A DNA stretch of 64,000 nucleotides from Naegleria lovaniensis (Eukaryota > Heterolobosea > Eutetramitea > Acrasida > Naegleriidae). Positions 32,301-43,000 of this stretch are shown piece after piece. The notes below the pieces were generated by a model. It did no database searches, was not told the origin of the DNA, and worked only from the letters and a program-made list of their open reading frames with translations. Made by a program: the position numbers and the translations under genes. The DNA lies in NCBI RefSeq assembly GCF_003324165.1, contig NW_025407850.1:463647-527646 (forward strand), read 5' to 3'. Position 1 is the stretch's first letter. Each line of letters opens with the position of its first letter.

Positions 32301-33588
32301 CTACAAACATTCCACTTGAGCATCTGGAGTACCAAGCTCAATAATTGGATAAAGTGTCAAATTTGACCCAACACGATCAAATGCCATTCCACGATTGATA
32401 TCATTCACAAGAAACGAAATTCTTCCTCTCTTGGGTTCGTAAATAACCTTAATGACGGATCCATCATGAATGGATTGATATATATACTTGTGACCATATC
32501 GTAAACACTTTCTTGAACAATACAATTTTCCGTCATGGGTACATAAACTAAAGGACAGTGAAGTATTGTCAGAATTGAGCTTAACCAATCGTGTAGTACA
32601 GAACCCAATGGATACATGCGAACAATTGGCTACAAGCTTGACTGAAAATTCAGTACATTCTGTTTTTCCCATGCAGGCACAGTTCCACTCATAGCCACCA
32701 CTGATCTTTTGAATTCTTCTGTGGTCAGGTGAGAGTTCTGCATTAGAAGAAATGTAATTGGGATGAAATAGCATATCTGGAACATGAATATTGAATTTGT
32801 TCATCAACATGGCTTTCCCATGACTCGGAAATAAATTGAAAATTGAAGAGATTTGATAATAGACCACCTCTTCCATAAAGTTACACAATTCACTCTCTTT
32901 CATCTCGCTCAAGTTTTTGGAAATATCCATTCCTCGCAAATGATTCAAAATCAAATGAAAATGTTCATAGGGACGATCAATGAAAAAGGCTTGATCGTGT
33001 TCTTCCGGTTTCGGATCAAAGTAATCGTTAAAATAGGCACAAAAGAAGGAATCCTTTTCATTCTTCAAGGTGGAGAGAAATGTACAATAGATTTTACCTC
33101 CAACATTTAAACGAATGACTTGATTCGGACCAAGACGAGACTCTAACAAGGCACTTGAAGCAATGCGTTTTTCAATTTTTGAAATTTTTGTTTCTCGTTC
33201 TTCATAATCGCTCATCATTTCCTTGCGTTTCTTGTTTGGAAACCTGTGCTTGCACAATATTCTCAAATTCTCGTTCATTCTGTTCTAGCACATGTTCTTT
33301 ATGAGCAATGGTTTGTTCTTTTTCTGTGAGAAGACGTTTTCGTTCATTCCAAACATCTTGTTCTTGAGAGAGTGCTGTTTTGAAATCATGTTCATATTGT
33401 AAAAGAAGTTTGGAAAAGGTTCGTTTGATGGATTTTGTGGAGGAGAGATGATCAGAGAGAGGAGAAGGTTGTTGTTTTTTATATGATCCAATCGCGGAAC
33501 AGTTCGGATCGTCACTATGGTTGGCAACAACAACATCTTCGGAAGATGAGGACGAAGAAGCAAAAGGATGGGTTGCAAAATGAAGCAT
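32301..33588 (-). CDS. KCTD-type BTB protein with N-terminal coiled coil and SPRY-like C-terminus; frame broken near 33222-33243
   Basis: Two overlapping minus-strand frames appear to form one gene. The first (33588 down to 33202) encodes a Ser-rich head and a strong coiled coil (NERKRLLTEKEQTIAHKEHV). The second continues the coiled coil (KISKIEKRIASSALLESR) into a T1/BTB domain (VIRLNVGGKIYCTFLSTLKN, FFIDRPYEHFHLILNHLRG) and a SPRY-like domain (FSVKLVANCSHVSIGFCTTR, RISFLVNDINRGMAF). KCTD proteins commonly serve as cullin-3 adaptors. A 22-nt GT-AG segment (33243-33222) would join the frames exactly, but it is far shorter than any other intron here; a sequencing frameshift or a separate start at 33218 are the alternatives. 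Confidence 0.72.
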
Positions 33589-33740
33589 TTGTCAAAAGTG
33601 TGACCACCGTCAAGTTGTTGATTTTGTTTTGGAAGATGTTTTCTCTTAACATGTGTGAATGAATTCTTTAAAATCCTGGAATTACTAGCGAACTCTCAAT
33701 AATTGTTGAAGCATCGTGAAAATTTATGAAGTTCGATTGC

Positions 33741-34808
33741 TCACATATTCAAACATTTCTTTTCTTCGGACGATACGCCTGAAGGTGGATCAGTGTCACT
33801 GCTCGACAACTGTAAACTACTAACATTACCATCCCAAGGCAACACAGTTACCATGTGTTTGCCATTCACTAATGATACAATCGGTCGACAGATACCCTTT
33901 GTACTTTCGTTTGATTCAAAACGGTGAATTGTGCCATTTGCTAAATACACATGGAAATCCACGTGACCTCTTCGGTAATTGCACTTAATCCCAATTAAAT
34001 GTCCCTCTTGGTTGACATTTGAGAGATCATATGAAGTGTATGATTGCTTGACAATGGCATTGGATTTGACGCAATAACCAAAACTCAACCATGTGGTCAA
34101 TGGTTCTGGTATTCCTTGAATATCGTTGAAATTTACACCTACAAGAATTGTCCAACTGTTGGAAGAAGATCGATCAAATTGTGTTAACAAAATGGACCAA
34201 CAATACGTTTGTTGTGGTTTCAGTTGATTATTCACAAAATAGGATCTCCAAAACCCATTGTAAGTCGCCATTACCGAGTGATTTAAATGTCTACAAACAT
34301 TAGGGGCATTGTCTGAGCCGCCGTTGCTCACAATATTACAAAACATATATTTCTTAAATAACAAGTATTGAATTTTCATGGTGGATGCTCTGGTGTCCTC
34401 TTTTTGTTGCCCTTCTGAGGTCATGGTCTTTTTCCAAGCTCTCATCAACGGCTCAAGATCATTTCCTCCGTCGTTTAAACAATTATTGGAATCCAAACGA
34501 GTAAACATGTTGTGTCTGAATTGATAATATCCATGCAGAAAATTATCTGCAATACGTTGTTCTTGTCCTTTGAAATGATCGAGATATTCCTCTTCTTTGA
34601 GAGTTTTATCAAATTGTTGATCTAGGAATTTCAATTTTTCTTCCCAAATGTTGGGGTTATTGACGAGTTTGTTGTACAATAATTTACATGATGATCCGAA
34701 AGAGATCCATGAAGCATCGTCGAGATGGGCCACAACAACCTCATACAGAAGAACATTAAAATCAAGATCTAACAAGTGAGTGGTACAAGTGCTGTTCAAT
34801 AACGCCAT
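33741..34808 (-). CDS. F-box-like protein with SPRY-like C-terminal domain
   Basis: This 355-residue single-exon protein begins MALLNS at an ATG in A-rich context (AAAAAATGGC). An F-box-like N-terminus (about residues 14-60, NVLLYEVVVAHLDDASWISF, GSSCKLLYNKLVNNPNIWEE) leads to a beta-rich domain with SPRY/B30.2 character (NSWTILVGVNFNDIQG, LSFGYCVKSNAIVKQ, RRGHVDFHVYLANGTIHRFE). The neighbouring KCTD gene has a similar C-terminal domain, so the two may share a target-recognition module. An E3-ligase adaptor role is inferred from architecture only. Confidence 0.68.
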   Translation of the reverse strand: MALLNSTCTTHLLDLDFNVLLYEVVVAHLDDASWISFGSSCKLLYNKLVNNPNIWEEKLKFLDQQFDKTLKEEEYLDHFKGQEQRIADNFLHGYYQFRHNMFTRLDSNNCLNDGGNDLEPLMRAWKKTMTSEGQQKEDTRASTMKIQYLLFKKYMFCNIVSNGGSDNAPNVCRHLNHSVMATYNGFWRSYFVNNQLKPQQTYCWSILLTQFDRSSSNSWTILVGVNFNDIQGIPEPLTTWLSFGYCVKSNAIVKQSYTSYDLSNVNQEGHLIGIKCNYRRGHVDFHVYLANGTIHRFESNESTKGICRPIVSLVNGKHMVTVLPWDGNVSSLQLSSSDTDPPSGVSSEEKKCLNM

Positions 34809-35080
34809 TTTTTCGTTTTTTCTTCTTCTATTAATAACTATACCAAAATTAACTTAACTTTAAGGTCATTCCTCACACGTTTTGTACGCTTAATGTTGAA
34901 GATTACACAGATGCTGGTACCCCTTGAATTTGGCCTCTTTTTCTCATGTTGTTAACCAAGGTGATTAGTCAATGACATTTTCATGAATTGAAATGCTTCG
35001 CTGTCATTTTCCAGAACTTTGGTGCTAAAAATGCAAAAAGAAGTCCTTGGCTGCAAAAATAACGAAAAATATTTTTGAGG
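34809..35080. promoter_or_regulatory. divergent promoter region, F-box/SPRY / GlyRS-like
   Basis: 272 bp between two divergent ATGs. It is AT-rich with no recognised motif; both promoters must lie here. Confidence 0.4.
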
Positions 35081-37036
35081 ATGAGTAGCAACAACACTAA
35101 CGATACATCTTCCTCGTCGGAAGATGATGATTTTCATCAATTATTGATTCGGCGCTTCTTCATTGTTCCTTCTTTTGAAATTTATGGAGGTTTTTCTGGA
35201 TGTTATGATTATGGACCTCCAACTTGCTCCATCAAGAATAATATTCTGCAATTATGGAGACAACATTTTATTAGAGATGAGGAAAATGTACACGAAATGG
35301 ATGGTTCAAGTCTGACCATGGAATGTGTGTTATCAGCCAATGGACACCTCCAACAACATTCCGATTGGATGGCACAAGAATTTGATTTTCCGTGCCATTC
35401 ATCTCAACAGCATCCATACTCAGCAAGAAACAACTACGTTTCGAGAGTGGATCGAATTCTAGAGAATTTTATTGAAACTGAACTGGATGAAAATTCACAA
35501 TTATTGAGACCAGAACAATTTGAGGAATTGTATTTGGCAAAAAAGAAAATTCGTTCATCTTTGGCTGGAAGTGGTGATGAAGAGTTTTGGAATGAATTTA
35601 TAAAAAAGTATCGTGTGAAAAATCCAGCAACAGGAAAATACTTGCACAATATTCATTTCTACAATTTAATGTTCCCAATTTCCATACATAACAAAGGATC
35701 TACCAATCAAAAGGTCAAGAATTACCTTCGTAAAGATTTGAAACAAAATATTTATTGCAATTTCAATCGCTTGTTGCAGGTCAATAGAAACAAGCTACCA
35801 TTTGCTGCAGCACAGATAGGACAAGTGTTTCGAAATGAAATTTATCCAAAAAGTGTGTTAAGTGAGGTGAGAGAATTCACAAGTACCGAAATTATATGCT
35901 TTTTCAACCCAAATAGAGACATGCATCCTCGAATGGATCAAGTAAAGCATGTCATGGTGCCATTGTTGACACGAGAAAATCAAACCATGAGTTTGCCACC
36001 TATGGATTTTTCCATTGAAGATGTATTGAATCAACAATTTGTCAACAGCCCCATTCAAGCATATTATATTGCAAAAGTGAAATTGTTTATGGATCTGTGT
36101 GGTGTATTACCTAATGCCATTCGATTTCGGCAACACCTATCACACGAAATGTCTTTTTCAACCACGGATCATTGGAGCTGTGAATTGAAAAGCTCTTTGG
36201 GATGGATTGAGGTTGTTGATATTGTTAACAATTATTGTTACGATCTTAAATGCCATTCCTCTCAGTCGAGGCATGCATTGGTGGCATTTGAAACATTCGA
36301 CCAGCCATTGACGTCAGAAAATATTGTGATGGAAGTTGAACACGAAAAGCTTGGAAAAATATTGAGAAAGAACAAACGTGTGGTTCTTAACTTTCTGGAA
36401 ACACTGACGAATAACAAAAAGCTGGAACTTCAACAAGAATTAGAGAGTAATGGAAAATTTTCAATCTATATCCCACAACTCGATCGACAAGTAGAGCTTT
36501 CGAGTGATTTCATTTCGTTCCAAAAAAGAATAACGAAAATATATGGGTACAAATACGAACCGTGTGCTGTTGAGACGACTTTTCATATCGGTCGATTGAT
36601 CTATAGCCTACTTGAACAGTGTTTCTGGGTACGAAAAGGAAATTACTTACATGAAAAGATGTCACAAAAATATGTATTGTCTCTCCCAACAATAATTGCT
36701 CCCTACATGGTCGTATTGATTTCACAAATTTCCAATCGTGCATCTTCGTTCGAAGGTATGAGCAAAACTTTAACACAATTATTCACAAGAAATGGTATTA
36801 CCTTTCGTGTGGACAATTCTGCCAATCAAACCATTGGTAAGAAATATTCACGAGCCGATGAAATTGGTATTCCATTCGCTGTCACTATTGACAATCAAAG
36901 CGTCGAGTGCAACACCGTTACAATTAGGGAGCGTGACTCGTGCGACCAAGTAAGGCTTCCACTTGATGAGCTTGTTCCTACATTACTGGATCTCATACAC
37001 GGCAACAAATCATGGGAAGAAGTGTCACTCAAATAA
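35081..37036 (+). CDS. divergent glycyl-tRNA synthetase paralogue with altered active site
   Basis: The 651-residue protein starts at the first in-frame ATG (35081). It aligns along its length with eukaryotic GlyRS: EIYGGFSGCYDYGPPTCSIK, LSANGHLQQHSDWM, NKLPFAAAQIGQVFRNEI (motif 2, Arg251/Glu253), VREFTSTEI, IRFRQHLSHEM, the motif-3 region HIGRLIYSLLEQCF and a well-kept anticodon-binding domain (IGKKYSRADEIGIPFAVT, TIRERDSCDQVRL). However, residues that are nearly invariant in GlyRS are lost: RPETAQG has become RKDLKQN (217-223), SPRQG has become YPKSV, and the GIADR loop reads DIVNN (about 380). It may be a non-catalytic paralogue or have changed specificity. No targeting peptide is obvious. 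Confidence 0.85.
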   Translation: MSSNNTNDTSSSSEDDDFHQLLIRRFFIVPSFEIYGGFSGCYDYGPPTCSIKNNILQLWRQHFIRDEENVHEMDGSSLTMECVLSANGHLQQHSDWMAQEFDFPCHSSQQHPYSARNNYVSRVDRILENFIETELDENSQLLRPEQFEELYLAKKKIRSSLAGSGDEEFWNEFIKKYRVKNPATGKYLHNIHFYNLMFPISIHNKGSTNQKVKNYLRKDLKQNIYCNFNRLLQVNRNKLPFAAAQIGQVFRNEIYPKSVLSEVREFTSTEIICFFNPNRDMHPRMDQVKHVMVPLLTRENQTMSLPPMDFSIEDVLNQQFVNSPIQAYYIAKVKLFMDLCGVLPNAIRFRQHLSHEMSFSTTDHWSCELKSSLGWIEVVDIVNNYCYDLKCHSSQSRHALVAFETFDQPLTSENIVMEVEHEKLGKILRKNKRVVLNFLETLTNNKKLELQQELESNGKFSIYIPQLDRQVELSSDFISFQKRITKIYGYKYEPCAVETTFHIGRLIYSLLEQCFWVRKGNYLHEKMSQKYVLSLPTIIAPYMVVLISQISNRASSFEGMSKTLTQLFTRNGITFRVDNSANQTIGKKYSRADEIGIPFAVTIDNQSVECNTVTIRERDSCDQVRLPLDELVPTLLDLIHGNKSWEEVSLK

Positions 37037-37080
37037 AATTGAATGAAGATTTTACAAAAAGATTTATTTGCACTTTATGG

Positions 37081-40000
37081 TCAGTGTGTTTGAATCTTGC
37101 ACAAGAATTTAGCACTCGTGTCCAAACCTAAATAACAATCGGGAACTACACGAATTTCCAATTCCTTATCGTTCTCAGTAATTGGAAGATAAATTTCTGT
37201 AGGATTGATTTTCTTATTGGCTCTCACTCTCTTCATGGCTAACAGTTCTTGATTGGTTGGATTTGAAACAATGAGCCAAAATCCTTCATCTTTCTGCTTG
37301 GTATACATGGGAGTATAAGCTTGCTCTTTTGATTTGCTTATTCTTTCAATAATAATGTTCACTTCAATCTTGTGCTCTTCTTCGTCATGCAATACTTGAT
37401 CCACACGAACAGTTAAATATGGAAATTCATCAATGATTTTCATAATGTTGCTCACTAAACTATTCTTCTTTGTATACTTGGAAAGCAATTGCTGTAAAGA
37501 ATTTTCTCCATTCTTTGAAGAGTATCGAATGGAGAGTAATTGTTTCAATTCAGTAATATTTTCCTTAATTCCTAATAATTCGACAAGTTGATAAATTTCA
37601 TCATTCGTGTTAGTGTTTTCACGTGGACATGGCAAGTTACTAAATAATTGGAATAAAGTTGAGTCTTTCTCCCATCTCGCTTGCATGATCATTTGTAAAA
37701 TATGCATCATATTTAAAGACGCTTGTAAATAACCTTTCTCAGCACAAATGTCAATATATGCTTGTGCAATACGAATAGTTGAGTCTAATACAGTTCTAGT
37801 ATCGGTAATATAATCTACAATTGGTAATTTGACTCGTTCGAAGTGAGCTTGCAACAACAAGTAACATTTCACATGAGGAGATTCATAATCATATAAATAA
37901 CTTCCTAATGGCACCACCTCGCTCAATTCCTTGTTTAACTTGTCTTCATTATGTCGAACTGGAATTTCAGCAAACTCTTTGGCTTCACAAAGCAGTTCCA
38001 ATAGATAATTGATGTTAGAATCAGGTCTAATAAGTCTGTTGAAATGAGATGCAGTTCTATATGATAGATAATAGTAACTGGCAATAATACCTGTAGCAGT
38101 AGGTTCTAAATAAATTCCCTTTCTCTTTTGTTTTTCTTTTTCAGACTTTTCCTTCTCTGCTGTCATGGTACCAAAGGTATTTCCAGACTCAGTAGCCATA
38201 ACTTGTAAAAGTTTCTTCTTATCCATAGATAAATCTGTGGCCTTCACAAGTCCAGCAAATTCCAAGTCGTCAATAATTTCAGAAATCTTATTCGATAACC
38301 ACTTATTAAGACCTTCATAAGATAAATCTTCAATACCGTAATAAAAAGGATTTTGAACTAAACGACGGAACATAAATGTCCATGTTAAATAATCCAAACA
38401 ATCTTGTTTTGTCTTGATGGTACCTGATACAATTTCAGCATTAATGTGATCATGTAATTGAGTGTGTAAGCTTGATTCGATTGGGAATGGCTCATAGAGG
38501 AATCTCTTGTAAAAATTCTTTTTCACATCATGAACCATGATAAATACTCTTCCTTCTTCGTCAAATCCAGGACGACCAGAACGACCTGCCATTTGCAACA
38601 CATCAACAAGTGGATAATCCTCATATCGCTTAGTTTTTGGATCAAAGTATTCAGTTCCCTTAATAATGACAAAGTAGGCTGGCAAGTTGACACCCCAAGC
38701 CAATGTTGCTGTAGCAATGAGAACCTGAATTTTACCATTCAAAAACAATTCTTCAACAAGTTTCTTATCTGATGGAGTTAAACCAGCATGGTGAATTCCA
38801 ATACCATACGTTAAAAATTGTTTGAGATTGGTGTCACGAGCTAACTCACAAACCTGAATCAGCTCATCATTATTCATGTTCAAAAATCTTTGAGGATTTT
38901 CATCAACGGTACAATATGCAATTAAATCCATAGCTGTTAATCTGGTTTGTCTTCTTGATGATACGAAAATAAGACATGGCTTGTTATTGGAATGTCTCAA
39001 AATAGCTTGATATGCTGGCTTATTCATAGAGTTCATTCGAGGACAATAATTCTTTCCACTAAATCCAGAAATACTGATTTGTAATGGAACAGGTCGAACT
39101 GAGCTTCTAAAGTTGAATAGACCTCTTTGAGTGACACCTAACCAATCAGCCAAATCAGTAGCATTGGCCATATTGGTGCTGAGACCCATCATACGAATTG
39201 GTATTTGAGTATTCCAAGAAATGTATCTCATACGTGATGTAATAACTTCAAGAATTGCACCTCTCTCACTTCCAAGTAAATGAATTTCATCCATGACAAT
39301 GAGTCCAACATCTCTAACATAGGATCTATTTTGCCAATTTCTGGAAATACCATCCCATTTCTCAGGTGTGGTAATGACAATATCAGCTTGCTTCAATAAC
39401 TTGACATCAGGAGTGAAATCACCTGTCAATTCAACCATTCTTTTTCCAAGTTTTTGAACAAATTTCTTTTCCCATTCAGTCAATCGTTCTCTTACAAGGG
39501 CTTTCAATGGGGCAATATAAATAACTTTAGATTGAGGTTTCAAAGTAAACAATCTCATCATACACAATTCTGCAATTGAGGTCTTTCCTGAACCAGTTGG
39601 AGCACCCACCAAAATATTTTCATCAGAATGGTAAGCCATGTGGAAGATTTGTGTTTGAACAGGATTGAAATACTTAATTCCCTTATCTGTAAAGAGTTTT
39701 TCATAATTTGGATTATTGAGAGCAGTTACTGGAAGTGGATCAAGTGGCAATAATGGTGTACTTGGAGCAAAACCTTCGGGTAAAATAATATCCTTAATGT
39801 TAATCGTTAATTGAGCTTCAGCACTAATCCACTTATCTGAAACTGCACGAATAATGAAATATAGTGGTCGTGGATCTTCTTTAAATGGAACAACAAAGTT
39901 CAAAGTGAAACATGGGTCATCCTCTTCACCTTTAGATTCTTTCATCATCTTTTCATGTTCTGATTGTTTCAATAGGAAATATTCAGAGTGATAAATATAT

Positions 40001-43000
40001 TCTGAATTTTCATCTTCAACCCAAATCCACCATGGTTCAGTTTCTCCATGAAGTTTTTTGTCCCATGTAAAGTTTGGTCTGATTTTAACTTGGAATCGCA
40101 AAACTGATCTTGTGATTGGTTGAACGTTTGCTTCCAAATCAAGATTAGGGAATTTATCAATTGCTTCCATAACCACTCTTCCCATTCCTTTAACATTGAT
40201 AACTTGATCAAGCTCTGATTCTTCATATTCCACCAATCTAGAAAGTGTTAATTTCTTACTTTCAAGTTTTTGAATAGTGTAAGATGGTAATTTTGGTATT
40301 TGTCTTAAAGGATGTTCGAAAACCCATTGTCTTCTATCGATACATTTTGTCAGAGTTAAAAGTTTGTCCATCAATGATGACCATCGTTCCTTGACAGCAA
40401 TTTCAAAGAGAGCTCTCACAATTCTTCCTACACTTTGTACAATGAAAGCGCAATCTGAGATCAAGGAAGAGTTTTTGATCTTTACATGTGAAATGTAACT
40501 TTGTATCATGACGTTGACCTTTCCAGTATAATCGTTCAATCCTTTAACCTGAACAGGAGAGTTTGTACATAATTCTTGTAACTCTTCGCTTTCATCCTCT
40601 CTAACTTTGATATTTTTGAATTCACGAGCGCTTGCAACAATTTGTAACACATCAGATTCAGATAAATTAGCATGTAACTTTTCGTTATAGAGTTGAATTG
40701 TTTCATAGTGGATGTAATAATGAGAAGCAATACGTCCAAGATCGGTTGCTGAAACAACTCCTGTTTTTTCATCATAGATAATCATTTTGCTGTCTTGAAG
40801 AACCTTACAAGCTTTTTCAATAAGTGTTCTTCTTGTACCAATTAAAGTAGGATCAAGTTGAACTTCTTCAAATGTAAGTCCATAGTTCATTGGATTTTGT
40901 CTCATTCTTAAAAATAGATAGGTGTAATTCAACCATAGAGAACCTTCTCTCACATTGGATACGGTACCCAAAACAATTTCTGCACACAAATGATTTGCTA
41001 AATCTTGGGTCATTTGTGATTCAATTGGTAAATTACGTTTGAGTAAGTTCAAATATCGTGGTAATTGGTCATAACTAGTGATGATTACACCTTCACCTTC
41101 AACATCAAATTGAGGTCTACCAGCACGACCGAAAATTTGCATAATATCTAACATTCCAAGTTCAGTCATTTGACCTTTTTCTGCATTATAGACTTCTGTT
41201 CCTTTGATAATACAGCAATAGGAAGGTAAGTTTACACCCCAAGCAAGTGTTGATGTACAACAGAGAACTCTAATAACACCTTCAGCAAATAATTTTTCAA
41301 CAAGATTTCTGTCAGATCTTACTAAACCAGCATGGTGAATACCAAGACCTTTTGGAACTAAATCTTTCAATTCTCTATTATGACATTTCTCCAAGGCTTT
41401 GGTTACCCATTTCTTTGTATGTTCATTTTCAGGAACTCCTTGAGTGAAAAACTCTAAAGTACCTTCTTGCATTGCTAAATCTAGTAATGCTTTTGCGGTA
41501 GTTGAAGTTTCTTTTCTTGAATGTACAAATACCATCACTTGTTTTTGTTTCTTCAAATTCTTAAGAGCTCTATTATAAGCAATATTGTTATATTCTTGAC
41601 TTCTTTGAATTGGATTTCTTAAACTAACACCAATAAAACTCTGTTCAAGAGGTACAGGTCTATAAGATCCATCAAAGAAATGTAATCCTGAATGAGGGTT
41701 CACTCTCAAGAAGTGAGCAACGTCCATATAATTTGGTAATGTAGCAGAAAGACCAACTAATCTAATTAATGATTGAGTAGTTTCCATTTGTCGTAATGTT
41801 CTTGCAACAATGGATTCAATGACTGGACCTCTATCTTCATTCAGTAGATGAACTTCGTCAATGATGATTAATCGAGTGAGTTGAATGAGTGCCTGATCAG
41901 TAGCTTTTCTTGTAGTCACATCCCATTTCTCGGGAGTTGTGACAATCATTTGAGTTTGTTGAACCTCTTGCTTTGTAAGTTGCATATCTCCAGTCATTTC
42001 TTTTACAACAATACCTAACGGAGCAAGTCTCTTTGAAAAGTTTTCGACCATTTCAGCTGCTAAAGCTTTCATAGGAGCAATATAAATAATTTTAAATTCT
42101 TCACGTCTTATTTTTCCACCTCTGAAATGTTGTCCAATCTCTCTCAATACTGTTAACATGGCAACGTTTGTTTTACCACATCCTGTTGGTGCACAAATTA
42201 GTAAATTTTCTGAGGTTTTGTAAGCTGAGTAGAAAACATCAGATTGAACACGGTTAAGATGAGTGTATCCCTTAAATGCAAGTTGTGCCCAGTCCTCAAA
42301 AACTGAAATAGGTACCAAAGGTTGAGTATCTTGACGTGGTTTTGGAGCTGGAAAAACGTGTTCTTCATAGGTTTGTTGTCTAATGACACGTTCTTGTGTT
42401 TCCTTGTCAGCTTCATTCTTGTCTTCTGGAATGACATCTCTTCCTAATTTCAAAACTCTTGCTTCTCCTTCTCCTTCCTTCAAAACTGTACGATCCTTTT
42501 CTTTTTTGAATTTTTGATATAATTCTTTCAATTCAAGTTGTTCGTTCAAATTAACACCGCCACCAGAAAGATTGATTTTTTTTTGATGTTTTCTTCCAAG
42601 TTTTTTACCTTCTTTTCTCAAACCCTTTTTAGCTTCTTTGAATTTTGAAGTGGTCATCTTGATATGAGAGAAAGAGTTGATACCTTCAACGGCATTTTCT
42701 TCCATTTGTCGTTTGTAAAAATCTTTCAAAAGCTCTGACTTGTGTTCCATAATAATTGACATTAACTCGAAAGCGTTTTCTCCAAGAATGTCAAACAGTC
42801 GTGATTGAAGTTCAACATCGCTTTGGCCCTTCTTTTGCAACAATTCCATAACAGCATTTTCAATTCCTGCTGTTTTACAAACTTTTTTGCATTCTTTTTC
42901 AAGCCATTCCATGCTGAACATGGATGTTGGTTCTTCCTCTTCTTCTTCGTTTTCATCATAAATATCTTCATCTTCTTGAGAAATATGTGAAAATAAATTT

